NCBI RefSeq assembly: GCF_001625215.2
Contig: NC_030381.2
Coordinates: 2,195,131-2,259,130, forward strand
Length of the DNA: 64,000 nt
Origin: Daucus carota subsp. sativus
Taxonomy: Eukaryota; Streptophyta; Magnoliopsida; Apiales; Apiaceae
Direction: 5' to 3'
The translations under genes and the position numbers were made by a program. Of the stretch, positions 56,386 to 64,000 are shown piece by piece (position 1 is the stretch's first letter; the number at the start of each line of letters is the position of its first letter). Under the pieces are notes generated by a model. That model was not told where the DNA came from, searched no databases, and was given only the letters and a program-made list of their open reading frames with translations.

Positions 56386-57254
56386 GTGTGATCAATGTAT
56401 ATATAGTTTGTGAAGAATTGTGATACATGTAGGTTTGAGTATATATGCATTTAGTCTTTGGAAATCATCCCTAGTAAAAGGGGAGTTGTATTGATTGAGA
56501 AGTGGCCGGGGTTTTTTTTCTGGCCACATTCCGACTGTAATGTATTTATCTGTACATGTGATTTGCTACTTATTCTTTTATACCCCCTTATTAATTAATG
56601 AAATTTGGCTTCTTTTTTTATTGATAAATAATTTACGTATATTGTATTTTTTTAGAAAAACATCGATTCTATTTTCTATTGATATATTGGTGAAGTACAC
56701 ACCACTTGTAAACTGGTTTGATCGAAGTAACTACTCCCTCCGTCCCCTTGAATTATATACATTGGGGAACGGGGATGCGGCACGAATTTTAATGCTCCTG
56801 TAAAGTATAGTTTTATAACTTATTTTTAAGATTTTTTTTTTTAATAAAAATTTGAATAAGTTTTAAAGTTCAGAAAAAGGAAATTTTAAAAAGAAAATTT
56901 ATAAAAATAAGTTATAAAACTATATTTTATAAGAGTATTGAAGTGCGTGTCGAGCAGTGGAAAAAAAACGTATAAAATTAAATGAGTATGCTAAGTCCAT
57001 CAGGATAAAAACTATTAAAATCATTTTGTATTGCGAATCGAAACGTAATTAAATGATTTTATTCAAACCGTTAAAAAATTAAAAATATAAATGGGTAAAA
57101 CGGGTCATATATTGGTACAAAGGATCCGAGCCCCAAATTGTAAAATAACAAACGAGAATCCGGTGCCCTAATTTGATTTAAGCTGCAGAGCACTCAGAAA
57201 TATATACACACTCTTATTCAGCTAGCCTCACTCCTTTGCTGCCAAAAAATTAAG
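56386..57254. other. CBL 3'UTR, MITE and THUMPD1-like promoter
   Basis: The CBL 3'UTR probably extends to about 56610. The Stowaway element 56734-56986 follows. The remaining 270 bases upstream of the next start codon include tatatacacactcttattc (about 57200-57220) as a possible TATA region. Confidence 0.4.
56734..56986. mobile_element. Stowaway-type MITE (subfamily A), right end decayed
   Basis: Left end CTCCCTCCGTCCCCTTGAAT after TA (56732-56733). The right end is worn (aaattaaatgag before TA 56987-56988). The interior aatgctcctgtaaagtatag and its inverted partner (actatattttataagagtat) match the copy at 25662. Confidence 0.75.
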
Positions 57255-57425
57255 ATGGCTGGTGAAAACAAATCAAAGGCAAACAATGGTGCTGGCGGCA
57301 AGAAGAGAAAGAATCGCTATCTGCCCCAAAACGTTAGTCTCTCTCTCTCTCTCCCTCCCCCCCCCCTCTCTCTCTCCCTCCCTCCCTCCCTCTCTCTCTC
57401 TCTCTCTCCCCCTCTCTCCCTCCCT

Positions 57426-57456
<31 letters not shown>

Positions 57457-60400
57457 CCTCCCTCTCTCCCCCTCCCTCCCTCTCAGGGCCGTGCCTGAGG
57501 GTGCCTCCCTCCCTCAGTCCCTCTCTCCCCCGTGTGTGTTACATATATGCAGTTTGATTGAATTTGTTTTTTGTGTGTGTATGATTAAACAGAAGGGAGT
57601 GAAGAAAGGTGGGTACCCACTAAAGCCAGGAGTGCAAGGATTCTTTATTACATGTGATGGTGGTAGGGAGCGCCAAGCTTCTCATGAAGCCATTAATGTC
57701 CTTGATACTGTATGTATTCTATCACTTTCTATTAGTTTCATTTTGTTTTAATAAATGTCGATTATAAACATGTCAGCTTCTCGAGTGATCTTGTGTACTG
57801 GACTGATTGGTTGCTTATCATAACTAGTTGGTGTGTAGAGAACAGAATTAGATAGGGTCTAAGGCAGGTGCTATAAGTGTACTTCTAATGATATTAGTTC
57901 TTTTCTAGAAAATAGTTTATCGGAATTACTTGCATGAAGAGGACGTGGAGGTGATGTTAATGGATGGTTTCTAAGTTGCGTGTGGGGTTTTGCTTGAGTA
58001 AAACATTTAGATGGAACTCTTTAACTCGACGGATTAACTTGAAAGTTAAAATCACAAAAGTGATAGTTTTAGTATTTTGGTATAGAAGAGACAACTTTAA
58101 ACATTTGATTTGAATCAGAAACTCAACTTAATATATTGCTTTGTATGTTCTTGCATTTCTTCACGCACCTAAAATTTATTGCTCTTGTGATTGACTGATC
58201 TTTAGCTTGTTTAGATCCTATGTCATTTATATGAAGGCATGTAGCTGGTATATTCTCCAACTATAAAGGTTTTCTGTTGCAAGATTGTTAACCTGATGCT
58301 GTTAAGTAGTGGTTTCCTATTAGTTGTGTTAGTGCAATTAATTTTGTATCTACTTCGTATGAAACTGTCGTGATACATGTTTTTCTTTGATAGTTATTAT
58401 ATTTTGAGCTGTTAATCTTGTTGAACCTGCCTCTTATAATTTCTCCCCGCTGCTGAAGGTCTATATGATTGCATACAGTTACCATAAGCATAATGTTCGT
58501 TATATCATATAAGCAATTTCATCCCTAAAAAACATCATAAGATATATGTTTCATGATGTCATAACTATTATTATGTGACCGACCTTTCACTCTTCCACTC
58601 TTTCTACTTCATGTCTTGATATTTGCTGCAGTTCTATGAAGAGCTAGTAAGTGGGAGGAAATCAGGCGGGTATGTTAAGTTACAAGATAAACCTATAAAC
58701 AAAAAAGTGACATTCACATATTCTGATTCTGACGAAGATGAGGATGAAGTTAATGATCAAACTGATGAGGGGGGCAAAGATACTTCAAATGCTTATAATG
58801 GAAGTGCGCAGGAAGGTTTGTGCTCTGAGAGTCATAAAAATCAAAATAATGACGACATCAAGGAGGATGTCAAGAGTCGAGAAGTTCAGACTGAGGTGCA
58901 GCCTGCAAAGGAGCAATGCTTAGAACAGTGTGCATCAGAATCCATAGAAGAAGACAAAAATAAGTCAGATACTAATAATGATAATTCACAGGCAGATCTG
59001 TGTTCGGAGAATCACAAAAGTGCAAATAAAGATGACATGAAGGAGGATGCTAACGGTCAAGAAGTTGAAGCTGAGGTGCAGCCGCAAAAGAAGCAATGCT
59101 TAGAAAAAGATACATCAAAACCTGAAAAAGGCATCAGCTATAAAGTTGCAGAAAAGTCAGTTGATCAGTTGATTGAAGCTGAACTGGAAGAGTTGAAAGA
59201 CAAGAGCAAGGTGAGAAAATATTTAGAAATTACACATAAATTTCGTGCCTTCATTGATATTTACTAGTGTAGTGTATTTATTCAATAGTAGTGTCAGGTG
59301 GGTTTTGGTTTTAGTAGTTTGAGTCCAGAGTGTATGCAAACATACCTTCCCTTGATAACTTCTTATACTGCTATATATTTATATATATGTACAAATAAAC
59401 TATGTTACCCGGACTCGGCTAGAAGTGTCCAACATGGATATGTGTCCGAGTGTCGGACTCGGCAGTAATTTAATAATTTTACATGTTTTTATCCTAAAAT
59501 AAGTGTCGGAGTGTCCATACCATGTCCGAGTGTCGAGCGTCCGACACGGGTACTCGAGGCAAAATGAAGAGTCCGGGTAACATAGCAAATAAATATTCTC
59601 ACAGATGTCAATATCAAAATACATATACCTGTAACTTCTAGGATGTAGAGCCTAAATGTGGACTTTATTTTGTCCATTTTTGGATATATTAACATGGGTA
59701 GTTCAAGTTCCGATACCTGGAACTGGAACTGTCACAATGTAAATTAGGCACTTAAAATTTTGATTTTGCTGCTATTTTTTAATTTTTGGTACCGGGTGTG
59801 AGTGAGATCCTTTAAATGGTAATTAATTTTTAGTTTTTATACTTCCTTATAGAAGCGTTTCATCTTCTTGGATACTGGTTGCAATGGTGTTGTATTTGTA
59901 CAAATGCTTAAAAAAGAGGGAGATCCCAGTCCGAAAGATATCGCTCAGCACATGATGGAATCTGTTGCATCGACAAAGAAGCACATGTCAAGGTTTAACT
60001 TCGAGTGAAAGTGTGGAGTTCATACTGGTGTAGGTTGATTCTTTGTTGTTAAACTATGATATTTAGTTCATTAACTAGAATTTTGCAATGACTGTCATCA
60101 GGTTCCTTCTGAGAGTTCTACCTATTGAAGTATCATGTTATTCATCAGAAGAAGAAATAACAAGGGCAATCAAACCCCTCATTGAGAAACACTTTCCTGT
60201 TGAAACTGAGACCCCGCATAAGGTAAATATCTTCTGAAAGTTGGTTTATACAAATTATGGTGTATTATACTGATAGTGAATGTTTTTATTTATAATGTTT
60301 ATAGATTGTTATAAAGAAGGCATTTATTTATCATATTTCTTATCTGTTGCAAAATAAAGTTACTAGATTGAAAAACCTGTGTTGCAGTATGCTGTATTAT

Positions 60401-60982
60401 ATGAAGCCCGTGCGAATACTGGTGTTGATAGAATGAAAATCATAGATGCTGTTGCAAAGTCTGTTCCTGAACCCCACAAAGTCGACCTGAAAAGCCCAGA
60501 TAAGAACATCGTAGTTCAGATCGCCAGGGTAAAGAACCTTTGTCCTTTGATATACGATACTATGGTCTGTTTGGGTACCTGGATTTCATTTGAAATTCTG
60601 AATTTGAACAAATAACCTGTTTGGGAATATGGATTTGGATTTCATTTGAAATCCAAGACATTCAAATATTAGTATAAACCTAATAATTTGACATGACAAC
60701 TCAACACCTGTCATTTGAAATCTATAATTTGAAATGAAATGCCCGTTTCCAAACACCCTTCATAGTTATTTGCTACTATTGCTAGCAACTCAAGTATTTT
60801 GGGATGGCATTTGGAATTACAAATATGTTTATAGTTGCATCAAATGGTATTAAATATCTACAAAATGTTCTGTTTTTAAATATTAACTTGTTTTCTATCA
60901 GACTGTGTGCTTGATAGGTGTTGTCGAGAAGTACAAGGAATTGGCCAAATACAATCTGAGGCAGCTCACCTCCCCCGAGTGA
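57255..60982 (+). CDS. THUMPD1: THUMP domain protein, THUMPD1/Tan1-like tRNA acetylation adaptor
   Basis: Seven exons give 418 aa: 57255-57332, 57593-57709, 58632-59210, 59853-59992, 60102-60222, 60388-60528, 60902-60982. Exons 1-2 encode a basic N-terminus (KKRKNRYLPQN) and GVQGFFITCDGGRERQASHE, the conserved opening of THUMPD1. Exon 3 is a long acidic, Lys/Glu-rich linker with an internal duplication. Exons 4-7 hold the THUMP domain (FIFLDTGCNGVVFVQMLKKE, RFLLRVLPIEVSCYSSEEEI, VLYEARANTGVDRMKIIDAV, TVCLIGVVEKYKELAKYNLR). In yeast and humans Tan1/THUMPD1 presents tRNA-Ser and tRNA-Leu to the Kre33/NAT10 acetyltransferase for N4-acetylcytidine at position 12; the same role is inferred here. 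Intron 1 opens with a long CT/CCCT tract. Introns 3 and 6 contain MITEs. Confidence 0.93.
57338..57535 (+). repeat. Polypyrimidine (CT/CCCT) tract in intron 1 of the THUMPD1-like gene
   Basis: About 200 bp of CT, CCT and CCCT repeats start 5 bases after the donor site and are broken only by a short insert (agggccgtgcctgagggtg) near 57485-57503. Frames running into it encode meaningless Ser/Leu/Pro repeats. Confidence 0.95.
59400..59585. mobile_element. hAT-like MITE with perfect 17-bp ends in intron 3
   Basis: 186 bp with perfect inverted termini CTATGTTACCCGGACTC and GAGTCCGGGTAACATAG. The exact 8-bp target duplication CAAATAAA is at 59392-59399 and 59586-59593. The interior repeats gtgtcggactcgg-like units. 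Typical hAT geometry. Confidence 0.92.
60564..60758. mobile_element. Tourist-like MITE in intron 6
   Basis: Left ggtctgtttgggtacctgga and right cccgtttccaaacaccc are inverted partners. atttcatttgaaat blocks occur in both halves. Same family as 17419-17619 in RPN9 intron 5. It starts only about 35 bases after the exon 6 donor. Confidence 0.65.
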
Positions 60983-62751
60983 ACCCCTTTGGCCAATGGG
61001 AGTAATTGACGAGGATAACAAGCAAGCTATCTTTCTTTCATATTTTACAATGCCTGCTATTAATCCGACTGAAAAAATGTGTTGAACATTGGTCTATTTC
61101 TGATCATGTATTAAAATCAACTCTTTTTTCATACAAGCATAATGAGTTGTCATTTCTAATCATGTCAACTTTCTACAGAATATAGTAATTTTTACAATCT
61201 AATTTTTGAGTTGCTTGCTTGGATTTGTTTACAGTTTTTTTTTTTGCAAGTGAAAGCTTGAGTCTCTAACCATGCTTAAAATCAGTATTTGGAATAATGG
61301 TATTAATTCAGTGAGAACAGTTTGTCTGAACAGTTGTGCGCTTTTCAAAAAGTGTGGGACAATTGTTTTGTAATATTATATTGTTCTGTAGAATAATGTA
61401 ACAGTGTTCTCGGTATTTTCATTTTTCACGTTAAAACGAGTTCTTTATATAGCGCGATTAAAAGAGGGAAATGTTATTTCCAGAGCTGTTTTTTAATTTC
61501 CAGAGCTGAAAAGCCTTGAAAAGACGAAATTACCCCTCTATATTGTTTTTTTTTCTTTTGCTATTGTATATGCACGGGGGCAGTTTTGTCTTTTCAAGTT
61601 TTGTTTGCTCTGGAAATTAAAAATCAGCTCTGGATTTAACATTTCCCTTAAAAGATTATATAAATTGCATTATCCAATGATTTTAATCTAGTCAATTATT
61701 TATTGTACAGGTAGTCTAAATATCAAATACCGCATACCACTAATTTGACATTTTTTTTTTCAATCGCTTCATTTTGCTACATTAATTTTTTTTTATCAAA
61801 TGTTTCTTTTTGCTCTGGATATGAACTTATGAGTTATGATGCATTTTGAGCACGCCTGCTGTTAATTTCACAACACGCCTGGTACTAATTTTTTTATTAT
61901 CGTAATGAAGAATCTATTAATTTGTGTTGATTATTGTAATAAAGAATGAATAATGATCGTTATGAGCTATTTAAGGACAAGTCATACTTATTACACATAT
62001 ATTATCATCAAGATGGGAGGAGTTTTTTACTAGAAATGTGCCAAGAAAACTGTTACGTTCTGCAAAACCAAATTATGAACCAAGATTACGTGCATAAAAG
62101 TTGAAAATACCAATAGCTGAAAATACTAGGTCGAAATATAAATTGAAGGATTATATTTTAGAATCGCGATCAACGGAGAACAATTTTTAACGTGAAAATA
62201 CTGAGAACATTATTGTTTTATATAGAATAATATAACATTGGAAGAGTGAAAATTTTCTAAACAATTGTTCCACTTTCTAAGAAGTGCAAAACAATTGCTC
62301 TTAATGTTCATTGATTTATAGTTTTTATAGATTAAAATCAATTTAATACTATTTTTGGTACCGTTATTTTTTAAACTGTTCAGTGATTACACATTTCTTT
62401 TCAAAAAATAAACCCCCCAATTGTGGGTTTATCCTCTGTTGTCCCGGAACACCCGGGTTCGACTCTGTTCCACCTCAAGAATTATTAAAACATATATTAA
62501 TAATTTTTAAGACATTTAAGTCTGCATTAGTAAAAAAAAATCAAAAATAATAACAATAATACATGAGGCGGTTGCTAAAACCATTAAAACAAAACAAAAA
62601 ACCACGAGCAAAAAGGAAAGGTCGTATACAAATCTTTGCGCCACAAACAGAGAAAGGATACTCGGACACAATAAAATCAAGTAATCAACAATAATACACG
62701 CAATTCTCATTTGACTTGGAAGTTTTGAACTCTCATCAAACCCTAATTATC
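60983..62751. other. 3'UTR and spacer between THUMPD1-like and DnaJ-type genes
   Basis: AT-rich, with no gene apart from the MITE at 61466-61647. At about 62428-62470 a segment with gggttcgactctgttccacc resembles a polymerase III B box, but no cloverleaf can be formed. Confidence 0.5.
61466..61647. mobile_element. Long-TIR MITE with 8-bp target duplication
   Basis: 182 bp. The two ends are inverted copies over about 70 bp, starting GGGAAATGTTATTTCCAGAG and, on the other strand, GGGAAATGTTAAATCCAGAG, and continuing through TTTTTAATTTCCAGAGC and TTGAAAAGAC. The exact duplication TTAAAAGA lies at 61458-61465 and 61648-61655. Almost the whole element could fold as a hairpin. Confidence 0.93.

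Positions 62752-64000
<1,249 letters not shown>

Noticed and set aside
57255-57557. 100-codon continuation of THUMPD1-like exon 1 into Ser/Leu/Pro repeats
   Set aside because: A donor at 57333 and conserved exon 2 show this is intron.
33000-62000. A co-regulated gene cluster
   Set aside because: The genes belong to unrelated pathways and lie on both strands; no shared function is visible.
62428-62470. Possible tRNA or SINE (gggttcgactc B box)
   Set aside because: No acceptor or anticodon stem can be formed.

Overview
The window is nuclear DNA of a flowering plant, almost certainly a eudicot. The genes have many GT/AG introns, the intergenic DNA is AT-rich and full of small inverted-repeat transposons, and the proteins match conserved plant families (GATA26/27, RPN9, CAT5/8, UVH1/XPF, CBL1/9). 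I cannot name the species.

Layout. 1256-5379 (+): GATA factor with a DEUBAD domain. 9981-10970 (+): an odd repetitive ORF built from a motif I associate with SUVH5/6 histone methyltransferases. 13070-18468 (+): proteasome lid subunit RPN9. 18.5-27.5 kb: gene-free, repeat-rich. 27574-29822 (+): cationic amino-acid transporter. 33303-39193 (-): DNA-repair endonuclease UVH1/XPF. 39945-40685 (-): decayed LINE fragment. 40879-49219 (-): a cytosolic HSP70 gene whose first exon is split by a full-length Ty3/gypsy chromovirus (43773-49145). Its two 406-bp LTRs appear identical, it has a perfect 5-bp target duplication, and its Gag-Pol frame is open. 51452-52614 (-): two identical tRNA-Thr(AGU) genes, apparently inside the 5'UTR intron of the next gene. 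52921-56385 (+): calcineurin B-like CBL1/9. 57255-60982 (+): THUMPD1/Tan1-like tRNA-acetylation adaptor. 62752 to the window end (+): start of a DnaJ-type cysteine-rich zinc-finger protein.

The genes are unrelated housekeeping and signalling loci; there is no operon or obvious gene cluster. What ties the window together is transposon activity. There are six clear Stowaway-type MITEs plus a degenerate one, several hAT-type elements with 8-bp target duplications (some filled with ACCCG, GCGGTT or ACACGAA arrays), MULE-like elements with 9-11-bp duplications (one nested in a Stowaway element), a TRIM-like LTR, and repeat families shared between introns of different genes. The strongest single observation is the apparently very recent retrotransposon insertion that breaks HSP70. 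The most unusual coding sequence is the tandem-repeat ORF at 9981-10970.

Exon boundaries were placed by eye from GT/AG sites, phase continuity and family conservation. All exon sums give an uninterrupted frame, but UTR ends and promoters are approximate.
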